A stretch of DNA of 64,000 nucleotides. Origin: Desulfomicrobium baculatum DSM 4028. GTDB lineage: Bacteria; Desulfobacterota; Desulfovibrionia; Desulfovibrionales; Desulfomicrobiaceae. Every line of letters begins with the position of its first letter. The first letter of the stretch is position 1. A model generated the notes under the pieces. The model made no database searches, was not told the DNA's origin, and saw only the letters and a program-made list of their open reading frames with translations. Made by a program: the position numbers and the translations under genes. Location of the stretch: assembly GCF_000023225.1 (NCBI RefSeq), contig NC_013173.1:1614501-1678500 (forward strand), given 5' to 3'. Positions 8,228 through 17,503 of the stretch are shown piece after piece.

Positions 8228-8235
8228 AAAAATGA
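8228..8235. repeat. Target-site duplication, right copy
   Basis: This exact second copy of AAAAATGA overlaps the foot of the hairpin at 8232-8270, which shows that the element inserted at the base of a terminator-like structure. Confidence 0.88.
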
Positions 8236-8270
8236 AAACGTCCGGAGCGGGGCGCTGCGGACGTTTTCAT
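8232..8270. terminator. Long hairpin terminator at the end of the glycerol operon
   Basis: A perfect 13-bp stem (8232-8244 with 8258-8270) encloses a further 4-bp stem around a GGG loop. It lies just downstream of glpK on the minus strand. The stem foot is A/T rich, giving T residues after the hairpin on both strands, so it can act on both glpK and, before the insertion, the convergent sigma-54 regulator. Confidence 0.8.
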
Positions 8271-8294
8271 GTGGCGTGGTGCTGCTCGAATTCG

Positions 8295-9806
8295 TCATTC
8301 GACCCAATCAAAAGTCCTGGTTACGGCCTTTTGCCAACCTGCGAACAACTCCCTGCGTTTCTCTTCCTCCATATCCGGAACCCAGCGTTTGTCCTCTTCC
8401 CAGTTGTTGTAGAGCTCCTCGCGACCGGACCAGAAGCCCGAGGCGATGCCTGCGGCGTAGGCCGCGCCCAGGCAGGTGGTTTCGGCCACCTTGGGCCGGA
8501 CCACGGGTACGTTCAGGATGTCCGCCTGGAACTGCATGAGCAGTTCGTTGAAGACCATGCCGCCATCGGCCTTGAGGGTTTTCAGGTCCACGCCGGAGTC
8601 CTTGTTCATGGCCAGGACGATGTCCTTGGTCTGGTAGGCTGTGGCCTCAAGCACGGCCCGGGCGAAATGGTTGCGGTTGATGTAGCGGGTCAGGCCGACC
8701 ATGACGCCGCGCGCGTCGGGCCGCCAGTAGGGGGCGTAAAGACCGGAAAAGGCCGGGACAATGTACATGCCGCCCGTATCCTCAACTTTCCGGGCCAGAG
8801 TCTCTATCTCCGGGGCCGACGAGAACATCTGCAGGTTGTCCCTGAGCCACTGCACCAGGGCCCCGGCAATGGCGATGGAGCCTTCAAGACAGTAGGACGG
8901 CTTGCGGCCGCTGAACTGATAGGCCAGCGTGGTGATCAGTCCGTGTTTTGACTGGATGGGCTCGTGACCCGTGTGCATGAGCAGGAAGCAACCCGTGCCG
9001 TAGGTGTTCTTGGCTTCGCCGGGCGCGAAGCAGGTCTGCCCCACAAGGGCGGCCTGCTGGTCGCCCACGGCTCCGCAGACCGGCACGCGCGCGCCGATGG
9101 GGCCGTCCTCGCTGGTGGGACCCCAGGTCTCGCTGTCGGAGGAGGGCACAATGCGCGGCAGACCCTGCAGCGGAATGTCCATGATCTTCAGGATTTCTTC
9201 GTCCCAGCTCAGCGTTTTGAGGTCCATGAGCATGGTCCGGCTGGCGTTGGTCACGTCGGTCACATGCGCGCCGCCTTTGGGACCGCCGGTCAGCCACCAG
9301 ATGATCCAGGTCTCGATGGTGCCGAAGAGGGCGTTGCCTTTATCTGCGGCCGCGCGGGCCTCGGGCACGTTGTCCAGAATCCAGCGCATCTTGGGTCCGG
9401 AAAAATAGGTTGCCACGGGCAGTCCGGTCACGAGGCGGAAACGGTCCTGACCGCCGTCGGCCATGAGCTGCTTGCAGATTTCGTGAGTGCGGGTGCATTG
9501 CCAGACAATGGCGTTGTAGTAGGGCTTGCCCGTGAAGCGGTCCCAGACCACGGTGGTCTCGCGCTGGTTGGTGATGCCGATGGACGAGAGATCGGAGCCT
9601 CTGATCCCGGACTTGGCCAGCGCTCCCCGGATGACGTCCTGGGTGTTGTTCCAGATCTCCATGGGATCGTGTTCGACCCAGCCGGGTTTCGGATAAATCT
9701 GCTCATGCTCTTTTTGATCCATGCCGACGATGCGGCCGTGCTCGTCGAAAATGATGAAACGGCTGCTGGTGGTTCCCTGATCGACTGCTCCTACGTAGCG
9801 GGCCAT
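8295..9806 (-). CDS. glpK: Glycerol kinase
   Basis: This 503-residue protein phosphorylates glycerol to sn-glycerol 3-phosphate with ATP in the cytoplasm. It belongs to the FGGY family: the phosphate-binding DQGTTSSR lies at residues 8-15, ITNQRET and the [10 protein letters not shown] segment follow, then YGTGCF and the adenosine-binding [17 protein letters not shown] region. Length is normal. The start at 9806 is preceded by AAGGAGGAG. It is the last gene of a minus-strand operon with the glycerol-3-phosphate dehydrogenase genes, so kinase and dehydrogenase are made together. Control by GlpR is likely from the candidate operators at the operon head. Confidence 0.97.
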   Translation of the reverse strand: MARYVGAVDQGTTSSRFIIFDEHGRIVGMDQKEHEQIYPKPGWVEHDPMEIWNNTQDVIRGALAKSGIRGSDLSSIGITNQRETTVVWDRFTGKPYYNAIVWQCTRTHEICKQLMADGGQDRFRLVTGLPVATYFSGPKMRWILDNVPEARAAADKGNALFGTIETWIIWWLTGGPKGGAHVTDVTNASRTMLMDLKTLSWDEEILKIMDIPLQGLPRIVPSSDSETWGPTSEDGPIGARVPVCGAVGDQQAALVGQTCFAPGEAKNTYGTGCFLLMHTGHEPIQSKHGLITTLAYQFSGRKPSYCLEGSIAIAGALVQWLRDNLQMFSSAPEIETLARKVEDTGGMYIVPAFSGLYAPYWRPDARGVMVGLTRYINRNHFARAVLEATAYQTKDIVLAMNKDSGVDLKTLKADGGMVFNELLMQFQADILNVPVVRPKVAETTCLGAAYAAGIASGFWSGREELYNNWEEDKRWVPDMEEEKRRELFAGWQKAVTRTFDWVE

Positions 9807-9843
9807 GTGCTCTCCTCCTTGGATGTATCTTCCTACAGGAATT

Positions 9844-10680
9844 TCATGTGTTCTCAAACCACGAAGCGACGACATCGCCGGGTAGAATCCCGAGGTCGTC
9901 CGGATCCAGCCCCAGGGCCAGACCCAGAATCTGGGGGTAGGGGACGGCCGGTATGGTCCCAGGCCTTTTTGTATTCTCGGCCCCGAACTGCAACTGGCAA
10001 TACGTGCAGGCCGTGGCCAGCACATCCGCGCCGGACGCCTTGGCGCCGGCCAATTTCTTGGCCACCAGAAGATCCGCGATACCCTCGTCGCGGCCGCGCA
10101 GCGGATACCCGCAGCATTCCAGCCGCAGGTCCCAGGGCAGGGCAGCGGCTCCGGTGACGGCGATCAGCCGCTCGAAAAGCGTCGGCGCCAGAGGGTCGTC
10201 GAAATGGGTGATGTTTTCGGGACGCAAGGCATGGCATCCGTAATGGCAGGCAATTTTCAGATTCCGCAACGGACGGCTCACGGCGCCGGCCACGCTGGAC
10301 AGATTGTCGTCAAGTACCTGCAGCAGATGCCGGACACGGGTCGTAGCGGGAAAATCAAGCCCGTCCTCTTTCAGCATATTCTTCATGCGACACATGAGCT
10401 TTTCATCATGATCGACCTGATGCCGCGCCTGCTGGAAATTGCCGAAACAGCATTTGCATGGCGTCATCAGATCCAGGCCTCGATTTGCCGCCAGGGCGAG
10501 GTTGCGCAGGGCCGAATAGACGGATGCGTCCCGGCTCTCGTGGCGCACGGGGTAGCCGCAGCAGTTGAACTCGGGCTTGACCAGTTCCAGCCCGAGATGG
10601 GCGCAGACCGCCTCCACGCTTTTTCCGTACTCCGGCAGATGGTGGGCGATCTTGCAGCCCGGAAAATAGGCGTATTTCAT
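9844..10680 (-). CDS. HdrB-like CCG-domain protein of the glycerol-3-phosphate dehydrogenase
   Basis: The product is about 278 residues and has two cysteine-rich CCG domains. Visible cysteines are GCK, FNCCGYP and TPCKCC in the first half, then HYGCHAL, LECCGYP and ATACTYC in the second. This is the HdrB/GlpC C-terminal pattern that binds iron-sulfur clusters in heterodisulfide reductase and related enzymes. The start at 10680 overlaps the stop of the upstream membrane iron-sulfur protein (ATGA), so the two are translationally coupled. With GlpA and GlpB upstream, it probably replaces the C-terminal half of a classical GlpC and passes electrons from glycerol-3-phosphate towards the membrane quinone pool. 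A longer frame continuing to 11037 is out of register with the upstream gene. Confidence 0.88.
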   Translation of the reverse strand: MKYAYFPGCKIAHHLPEYGKSVEAVCAHLGLELVKPEFNCCGYPVRHESRDASVYSALRNLALAANRGLDLMTPCKCCFGNFQQARHQVDHDEKLMCRMKNMLKEDGLDFPATTRVRHLLQVLDDNLSSVAGAVSRPLRNLKIACHYGCHALRPENITHFDDPLAPTLFERLIAVTGAAALPWDLRLECCGYPLRGRDEGIADLLVAKKLAGAKASGADVLATACTYCQLQFGAENTKRPGTIPAVPYPQILGLALGLDPDDLGILPGDVVASWFENT

Positions 10681-12278
10681 GACCGGCCCTCTTTCTTGCG
10701 CAGGATTTCCGCGCCCAGTTGCCGCAGCTCGTACAGAATGTCGGCCACGGGCACGCCTTGGGGGCAGTGCTCCTGACATTTGTAGCAGGTGGTGCAGCTC
10801 CAGACCATGCGCGCGCCCAGGGTCTGGGCTTTGAGACCCATGCGCAAAAGGTTCATGATCTGCTGCGGGGCGAGGTCCAGATCGCGGGACGGGTCTTCGC
10901 TGACCGCGACCACGGGGCAGACCCCCGTACAGGTCGTGCACTGCACGCAGCCCCAGAAGGATTCGGCCCGGTCCGCAAGACCGGCCCCTGTGCTGCCGAT
11001 CCTGCCCGGATCGCGCGAGCCAAGCTCCCTGGACCATTCACCGGCCGTTCGCTTGCGGATTTCACCGTCAACCCCGGCCCGGCCCGCCTCGGTAAGCGCT
11101 TTCTTGGAGGCCATCCAGAGGTCCTGCAGATCGATGCCGGCGGAGCAGACCTCCGTGCAGCGCAGACATTCGGTGCAGATGTGACTTCCCTCCGTCAGAG
11201 AGGCTGTGCGGGCGGGCGAAAGCCTGCCGCCCAGATAGCGGCGCAGATCCGAGAGCTTGTCCATGGGCAGAATATCCGCGTTGCCCATGACCCTATGGAT
11301 CGGCGCGACGCTGCAATGCAGGCTGCATTGGCCGCAGCGGGTGCAGGCGTCCAGGCCCAGGCCGCGTGATAAGGGCGGCGTATCCGCACGGCTTTTCACG
11401 CGTCCGCCTCGCACAAGCAGGTTGGCTCCCGTCGCAACGGGGTGAAAGAACTTGCCCCAAGGCAGAAGCCCAAGGCCAAGAAAGGCGAGGCCGACGTGCA
11501 CATACCAGAACAGGTCGCGCCCCTGATCGGCGATATTCCAGGAAGCAGGCACAAGCGCGGTCATGGAGCGGGAAACAAAGGCCGAGGACGTGGGGGCGTG
11601 GCATCCGGCACAGTGATTCTCGTGCAGCTCGGCGCCAAGCTCCATCATTTCAGGGGCTGTCGGCATGAATTCCTTGAAACGCACGCCATTTTCCCTGGCC
11701 CAGTAGGCTTTGAGGGAGATCAGCTCGCCGGGTTCCTCCTCGACAAAATAATAGTCCGTCATGCGCGTGAAATCGCCGGCGGACATGATCTTGAATGATT
11801 CGAGAAAAAAACCGGAAAGGAGCAGGCCAAAAACCACCGCAAGGAGCGCCCAGTCTTGCGGTATGCTTACTTTTTTGAGTTTTGTGCAGCGATTCCAGAA
11901 AAGGAGTGCGAGGCCGAAAACGCTGAGCAGCCCGAAGAGATTGCGCAGAAATTGCCAGGGGTCGAGGGTTGGTTCGTACCCGGCGATGAGGGGACGGGTG
12001 ACGACCCCGTCCATGGCGTGCAGGACAAGAAGAGGAAGAAAGCCAAGCACCAGGAACATGTGCCCGCTCCAGCGAAGAAAACCCTGACGCAGGGTGCGGC
12101 GCAGGAAGACCAGATCGGCCAGTCCGCGCCAGACTGCGCGGAATGTGCCCTGGCGCGGTCCTCCGGGTCCCGGCTTTGCGACTGCTGATCCGCGCGTACG
12201 CCATCCGCGCACCCGCCAGAGGATGCCACCGACCGCGCTGATGCACGCAAGGGTGAGACCGATGGAAAAAAAGTCCAT
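10677..12278 (-). CDS. HdrC-like membrane iron-sulfur protein with a c-type haem motif
   Basis: This protein of about 533 residues has at least four predicted membrane helices in its first 300 residues. A single CAGCH haem-c attachment motif lies in a loop after the third helix (near residue 220), and C-terminal ferredoxin-like clusters follow (CTRCGQCSLHC, CTECLRCTEVC, CVQCTTCTGVCP, CTTCYKCQEHCP). This layout, a membrane anchor plus HdrC/GlpC N-terminal type clusters, suggests a quinone- or cytochrome-linked electron conduit. It is encoded between GlpB and the HdrB-like protein and overlaps the latter by 4 bases. GGAG stands before the start. Inferred role: electron acceptor of GlpAB, equivalent to the N-terminal part of GlpC but with an added periplasmic-facing haem. 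Confidence 0.85.
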   Translation of the reverse strand: MDFFSIGLTLACISAVGGILWRVRGWRTRGSAVAKPGPGGPRQGTFRAVWRGLADLVFLRRTLRQGFLRWSGHMFLVLGFLPLLVLHAMDGVVTRPLIAGYEPTLDPWQFLRNLFGLLSVFGLALLFWNRCTKLKKVSIPQDWALLAVVFGLLLSGFFLESFKIMSAGDFTRMTDYYFVEEEPGELISLKAYWARENGVRFKEFMPTAPEMMELGAELHENHCAGCHAPTSSAFVSRSMTALVPASWNIADQGRDLFWYVHVGLAFLGLGLLPWGKFFHPVATGANLLVRGGRVKSRADTPPLSRGLGLDACTRCGQCSLHCSVAPIHRVMGNADILPMDKLSDLRRYLGGRLSPARTASLTEGSHICTECLRCTEVCSAGIDLQDLWMASKKALTEAGRAGVDGEIRKRTAGEWSRELGSRDPGRIGSTGAGLADRAESFWGCVQCTTCTGVCPVVAVSEDPSRDLDLAPQQIMNLLRMGLKAQTLGARMVWSCTTCYKCQEHCPQGVPVADILYELRQLGAEILRKKEGRS

Positions 12279-12299
12279 GCAGGCTCCACTGGTTTGAAA

Positions 12300-13547
12300 T
12301 TACAAAGAGGCCACCGCCTTGTAGGCAGTGGCGATGGCCAGCCCGGCACCGCACTTCATGCGCATCCAGTCCTGATGGGCCAGGATCGCGCCCGCGGCAT
12401 GCAGGCGCGGGTGAAAGACCCGGCCTTGCGCGTTGAGCGGCCGCAAGGCCTCGTCGGTCTCGACCCCGGCCTGGTTGACCTCGTGTCCACGCGGATCGAA
12501 AAATTCGGGCCTGTGCCAGAGGCTGCGATCTTCGGGTTGGGTCACGGGCAGATCGAAGACCGCCTCCTGAATGCGATGACGGTCCGCCTTGAGGCCCTTG
12601 CCGAAAAAGCGGCCGCTGGCAAGGATGGCACTGCGCGCGAAAAGCTCCACGGATGTCGAACCGCTTCCGGCGGTAAAATGGAATCCCTCATCCGAACACA
12701 CCGCCCTTGTGATCAGCTTCTGCGTATAGGTACGCACTCCCAGGGTCGGCAGGCCCCGATCGAAGGCGGCGCGCAGCCGGGGCCCGGCGATGGAGGGGGG
12801 CAGGGTAGGGATCTCGAAGACCCGTTTGCCGAGCAATTCTTCCAGGTGCCGCAGCACGGCGGCGGTGTCGGTCATGCCCAGGATGGCCGGGAAGCCGACA
12901 TAATCGACGTCTCCGGCCAGCGGCGCGACGCTTATCGCCAGTTCGGCCCGGCGCGCCGGGTCGGCCATGCTCCAGGCCATGTGTTCGGGATACAGCTCCC
13001 CGCTCATGCCGGGAAATTTTATCCGCGCCACTTTCAGCTCCGGCCAGGAATCTTTCCGCACTTCCGCGATCTGTCTTGCGCTGAGACCCTTGAGGCCATG
13101 AAAATCGACGATCAGCGCGGGGGCCTTCGCTTCCCATGCCTCCACCCCGTTCCAGGCGGTGCAGGGCATGAGGTAGGTGGGCTTCATGGTCCCGGCGGAG
13201 GTCAAGGTCAGGGTGTTCTTCCCGGCGCGGCCCCGATAACAAAGCCCGTGTTCGCCCAGAAAAAGGGTGAATTCCTCCAGTGCCCGGCAAATCTCCGCGT
13301 CGCTCACCCGGCAGTAGGGGTGCGCCGGAAGATCACGGCGCAGGGCGGCCAGCGCGGCAAAGGGGTCCTCCCAGACTTTCTGCTCCGTGATGGGATGCAC
13401 GGCCAACAGGTCGATGAATCCGGTGCTGAAATCAATGCCGCCCGTGGCTCCTGTCTGGGCCACGGACAGGCCGCGCCTGGCGGCGAAAAGCGCCGCGGCC
13501 ATGCCGGCGAAGCCGGAGCCGATGACCATGACATCATATGTTTTCAT
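12300..13547 (-). CDS. glpB: Anaerobic glycerol-3-phosphate dehydrogenase subunit B
   Basis: The product is about 415 residues, with an N-terminal flavin-binding Rossmann motif VIGSGFAGMAAALFAARRG and a second nucleotide-binding region ending SAILASGRFFGKGL. Similarity to GlpB is recognisable through the FSTGFIDLL segment and the C-terminal GAGLAIATAYKA block. It is the small flavoprotein subunit that links GlpA to the iron-sulfur partner. Its ATG at 13547 overlaps the GlpA stop codon (ATGA), a coupling typical of glpAB operons. A longer frame starting at 13577 lies within glpA and is less likely. Confidence 0.93.
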   Translation of the reverse strand: MKTYDVMVIGSGFAGMAAALFAARRGLSVAQTGATGGIDFSTGFIDLLAVHPITEQKVWEDPFAALAALRRDLPAHPYCRVSDAEICRALEEFTLFLGEHGLCYRGRAGKNTLTLTSAGTMKPTYLMPCTAWNGVEAWEAKAPALIVDFHGLKGLSARQIAEVRKDSWPELKVARIKFPGMSGELYPEHMAWSMADPARRAELAISVAPLAGDVDYVGFPAILGMTDTAAVLRHLEELLGKRVFEIPTLPPSIAGPRLRAAFDRGLPTLGVRTYTQKLITRAVCSDEGFHFTAGSGSTSVELFARSAILASGRFFGKGLKADRHRIQEAVFDLPVTQPEDRSLWHRPEFFDPRGHEVNQAGVETDEALRPLNAQGRVFHPRLHAAGAILAHQDWMRMKCGAGLAIATAYKAVASL

Positions 13548-15163
13548 GGCTGCTCCTTGACGGCCGCGGCAGGGCATTTTTCACTCTCCTCGTCCCTGGT
13601 CGAAGGGGCGGGCCCGAACTCCAAGTCCATGGCCCCGCAATGCAGGGCCTCCTGCAAGTCGGCCTGCATGAGCGGCACGCCCCAGAGGATCGGCGAAAAG
13701 CCTCTCCAGCGGCGCTCGGTGAAGGTTTTCAGCTCCGCCAGCCCCTGCGTCCCGGTGGAAACCTCGCGGTCATAGAGGTGCCCGGTGATGCGCGGTCCGC
13801 AGAACCCGCCCTGGCACGGCCCCTTGCCGACCCGGCTGCGCATGCCGATGGCCTTGAGCATGGAACGGCCGCGCATGTCCTTGGCCTCGTCCACGATGGA
13901 ATCGATGACCCTGCGCGAAACCATCTCGCATTCGCACAGCACGATGTCGTCTTCGGTCCGGCTTTCGATCCAGCTTTTCGGGCCCCGGCCGGGCTCCGTC
14001 CACTTGCCCATGGTGGAGGGCGGGAGCGGCTCCGTGCGCGTCCGGCACTTCGCGGACACGCCGAGTTTCGCGCAGGCCAGATCCGCCGCTTTTTCGGCCA
14101 TGAGCCGATACGTGGTCAGCTTACCGCCGGTGATGGTCATAAAATTCGACACGCCCTCATCGGCGTGGTCGATGAGCGAGAAGCCACGGCTGACCGCGCG
14201 GTCGTCCCCGGCCGGGCCGAGGGAAACCAGGGGGCGGACTCCGGCGTAGGCGCGGATGAAGCGCGTGCGCTCCAGGATGGGCAGCATGTGGCGGGCGTCG
14301 TCGATAATGCGGTCTGTTTCCGCCACGCTGGGCCTGCATCCGTCGGGGGTTGGCACCCGGATGGAAGTGGTGCCGAGAATGGACACGGTGCCGCCGGGCA
14401 CAAGGATGTCCGCGTCCGAAGGCGGACGCAGCCGGTTGATGACCCGGGTGGCGATGCGGTCCTGGGTGATGATGAGGCTGCCCATGGAATAGAGTATGTT
14501 TATGTGCGCCCCGGCCAGGGCCGCGATCCGTCCTGCCCAGGCCCCCGAGGCGTTGATCACGAGTTCGGCTTCGATCAGGACCTCGGCGCCTGTGGTTATA
14601 TCCCGGCAGCGCACAAGGGTGACGCGTGCGTCCTGCACTTCCATGGACACGGCGGCGAGATTGCGGCGCACAAAGCACCCCAGGCTCAAGGCCTGGGCGA
14701 TGTTATCGAGGGAGAGCATGAACGGATCCACCGCGCCGTCCTGCACCGCAAAGGCGGCGATGAGATTCTCCGACAGGGCGGGTTCCATGGCGCGGGCCGT
14801 GCTCAATTCCAGTCCACGGCAGGGAACGCCGCTTTTGGCGCAAAGAGCGGAAAAATCAGAGGCATACTTTTCGTCGTCTCCGCGCACGGCCACAAAAAGC
14901 CCTCCGGTGTCCTCTATGCACTGCGGCGCGAGTCGGCGCAGGATGTCGCCTTCTTCCCTGCATTCGACCGCAGCCTCCACATCCGAGGCCACATAGCGCG
15001 CGCCGCTGTGCAAGAGGCCGTGGTTCCCGCCGGATGCGCCTGAATTGACGTCGCGCTGTTCGATCAGAAGCGCCTGCACCCCGCGCAGAGCGAGATCGCG
15101 CAGCAATCCCGCGCCGGTGACACCGGCACCGATGATGAGAACCCGGGTTGTAAGTATGGTCAT
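13544..15163 (-). CDS. glpA: Anaerobic glycerol-3-phosphate dehydrogenase subunit A
   Basis: This 539-residue protein oxidises sn-glycerol 3-phosphate to dihydroxyacetone phosphate with FAD. It opens with the dinucleotide-binding LIIGAGVTGAGLLRDLALRG, continues with the GlpA/GlpD signature around SGASGGNHGLLHSGARYV, and has the TITGGKLTTYRLMAE block. The C-terminus carries a BFD-like [2Fe-2S] segment (LCECEMVS and GKGPCQGGFC), characteristic of GlpA rather than aerobic GlpD. AAGGAT precedes the start. It is the first gene of the glpAB-hdrCB-glpK operon and diverges from glpR across 258 bases with candidate operators. Confidence 0.97.
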   Translation of the reverse strand: MTILTTRVLIIGAGVTGAGLLRDLALRGVQALLIEQRDVNSGASGGNHGLLHSGARYVASDVEAAVECREEGDILRRLAPQCIEDTGGLFVAVRGDDEKYASDFSALCAKSGVPCRGLELSTARAMEPALSENLIAAFAVQDGAVDPFMLSLDNIAQALSLGCFVRRNLAAVSMEVQDARVTLVRCRDITTGAEVLIEAELVINASGAWAGRIAALAGAHINILYSMGSLIITQDRIATRVINRLRPPSDADILVPGGTVSILGTTSIRVPTPDGCRPSVAETDRIIDDARHMLPILERTRFIRAYAGVRPLVSLGPAGDDRAVSRGFSLIDHADEGVSNFMTITGGKLTTYRLMAEKAADLACAKLGVSAKCRTRTEPLPPSTMGKWTEPGRGPKSWIESRTEDDIVLCECEMVSRRVIDSIVDEAKDMRGRSMLKAIGMRSRVGKGPCQGGFCGPRITGHLYDREVSTGTQGLAELKTFTERRWRGFSPILWGVPLMQADLQEALHCGAMDLEFGPAPSTRDEESEKCPAAAVKEQP

Positions 15164-15197
15164 GGATATCCTTAAGAAGAGTCAAAAAAATAAGAAT

Positions 15198-15215
15198 ACG
15201 AAAACAAACGAAAAG
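15198..15215 (-). promoter_or_regulatory. Candidate GlpR operator half-sites upstream of glpA
   Basis: On the minus strand this reads TTTTCGTTTG followed by TTTTCGT, two direct half-sites just upstream of glpA. The same TTTTCGTTTG decamer occurs before glpS at 16308. DeoR-type GlpR proteins bind sites with TTCG cores, so repression by glycerol-3-phosphate-responsive GlpR is inferred. Confidence 0.55.
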
Positions 15216-15398
15216 ATGAAATCTTGGCCTACGCACTTCCGGCGTGCGTTCGGGTGCTGGGAAATCATGCTGGCAATGGGAAACAAGCCATGTTAACAGC
15301 TTTCGCGGAGCATGCCGCCTTCTGGGGAGATTTTTTAACATGAGCCGGTGCATTCTGCCAGAATTTTTTTCTTAAAACGACACTTCATGTAGTTTTTT

Positions 15399-15412
15399 TT
15401 TCGGAAACGAAA
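15399..15412. promoter_or_regulatory. Candidate GlpR operator before glpR
   Basis: This is a perfect inverted repeat TTTCG-N4-CGAAA placed directly before the ribosome-binding site of glpR. It shares its core with the other candidate sites and would allow autorepression by GlpR. Confidence 0.6.
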
Positions 15413-15421
15413 GGAGTAGGT

Positions 15422-16249
15422 ATGCATAACGCCCGCCCCGACAAAAGCGAAGGCCAGGACACGGGAGCCCGGCATGTCACGGTCCGTCAACGCCATGCCG
15501 AAATGATCCGCATGGTCCGGGAGACGGGTTTCGCCACCATCCAATCCCTGGCCGACCATTTCGGCATCACCCCGCAGTCCGTGCGCCGGGACATCAACAC
15601 CCTGAACGCCAAGGGCCTCGTGCAGCGCTATCACGGCGGGGCGGGGCCATGCCTGAGCACGGAGAACATGGACTACCTGGACCGAAAAGTGCTCTGCCTG
15701 GCCGAAAAGCGGGTCATCGGGCAGATGGTGGCCAGGGCCATCCCCAACAAGTCGTCGCTCTTCATCAACATCGGCACCACCACCGAAGAGGTGGCCCGGG
15801 CCCTGGGCGGACACAAGAACCTGCGAGTCATCACCAACAGCCTCAATGTGGCCTCCATCCTGACGGGAAACCCGGAGGTGGAGATTATCGTGGCCGGCGG
15901 CCTGATCCGGCATCATGACGGAGGCATCGTCGGCGAGGCGGCCATCGACTTCATCCGCCAGTTCAAGGTCGACTTCGGGATCATCGGCATCAGCGGCATC
16001 GACATGGATGGCACGCTGCTTGACTTCGACTACCGGGAAGTGCGCGCGGCCAGGGCCATCATGGAAAATTCCAGACAGGTCTTCCTGGTCACGGACCATA
16101 CCAAATTCGGTCGCAACGCCATGGTGCGCCTGGGCAACATCGAGGAAATCGACTCCCTGTTCACGGACAAGACGCCGCCGGCGAGCGTGCTTGAGCAGAT
16201 GAAACGCGGGAACGTGAAACTGCACGTCGATGAAGATTCGGAAATTTGA
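15422..16249 (+). CDS. glpR: DeoR-family repressor of glycerol genes
   Basis: The protein is about 275 residues. An N-terminal DeoR helix-turn-helix (TIQSLADHFGITPQSVRRDI, residues about 38-57) is followed by the sugar-phosphate-sensing domain with the DeoR hallmarks NIGTTTEEVARAL, VITNSLNVA, VAGGLIR and DFGIIGISGID. Family knowledge: GlpR is released from DNA by glycerol 3-phosphate. It sits between the dehydrogenase operon and the transporter operon, both of which carry TTTTCGTTTG-like sites. GGAG precedes the start. The extra 20 residues before the HTH are longer than usual for E. coli GlpR. Confidence 0.93.
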   Translation: MHNARPDKSEGQDTGARHVTVRQRHAEMIRMVRETGFATIQSLADHFGITPQSVRRDINTLNAKGLVQRYHGGAGPCLSTENMDYLDRKVLCLAEKRVIGQMVARAIPNKSSLFINIGTTTEEVARALGGHKNLRVITNSLNVASILTGNPEVEIIVAGGLIRHHDGGIVGEAAIDFIRQFKVDFGIIGISGIDMDGTLLDFDYREVRAARAIMENSRQVFLVTDHTKFGRNAMVRLGNIEEIDSLFTDKTPPASVLEQMKRGNVKLHVDEDSEI

Positions 16250-16307
16250 GTGTTTACGAAAAAAAATAGGTTAACTGACCAATTTTCTTTTTCAGTTGAG
16301 AAAAATA

Positions 16308-16317
16308 TTTTCGTTTG
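16308..16317 (+). promoter_or_regulatory. Candidate GlpR site before the glycerol transporter
   Basis: The decamer TTTTCGTTTG lies about 70 bases upstream of glpS, identical to the site before glpA on the opposite strand. Placement between glpR and the transporter suggests GlpR also represses uptake. Confidence 0.5.
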
Positions 16318-16388
16318 CTATGGGCTTTTGAACACGCTCCGGCCTTCATCCAGATGCCGGAATTCATACCCTGCCACGGAGGAGCCGC

Positions 16389-17492
<1,104 letters not shown>

Positions 17493-17503
17493 AGGATTTT
17501 TTC

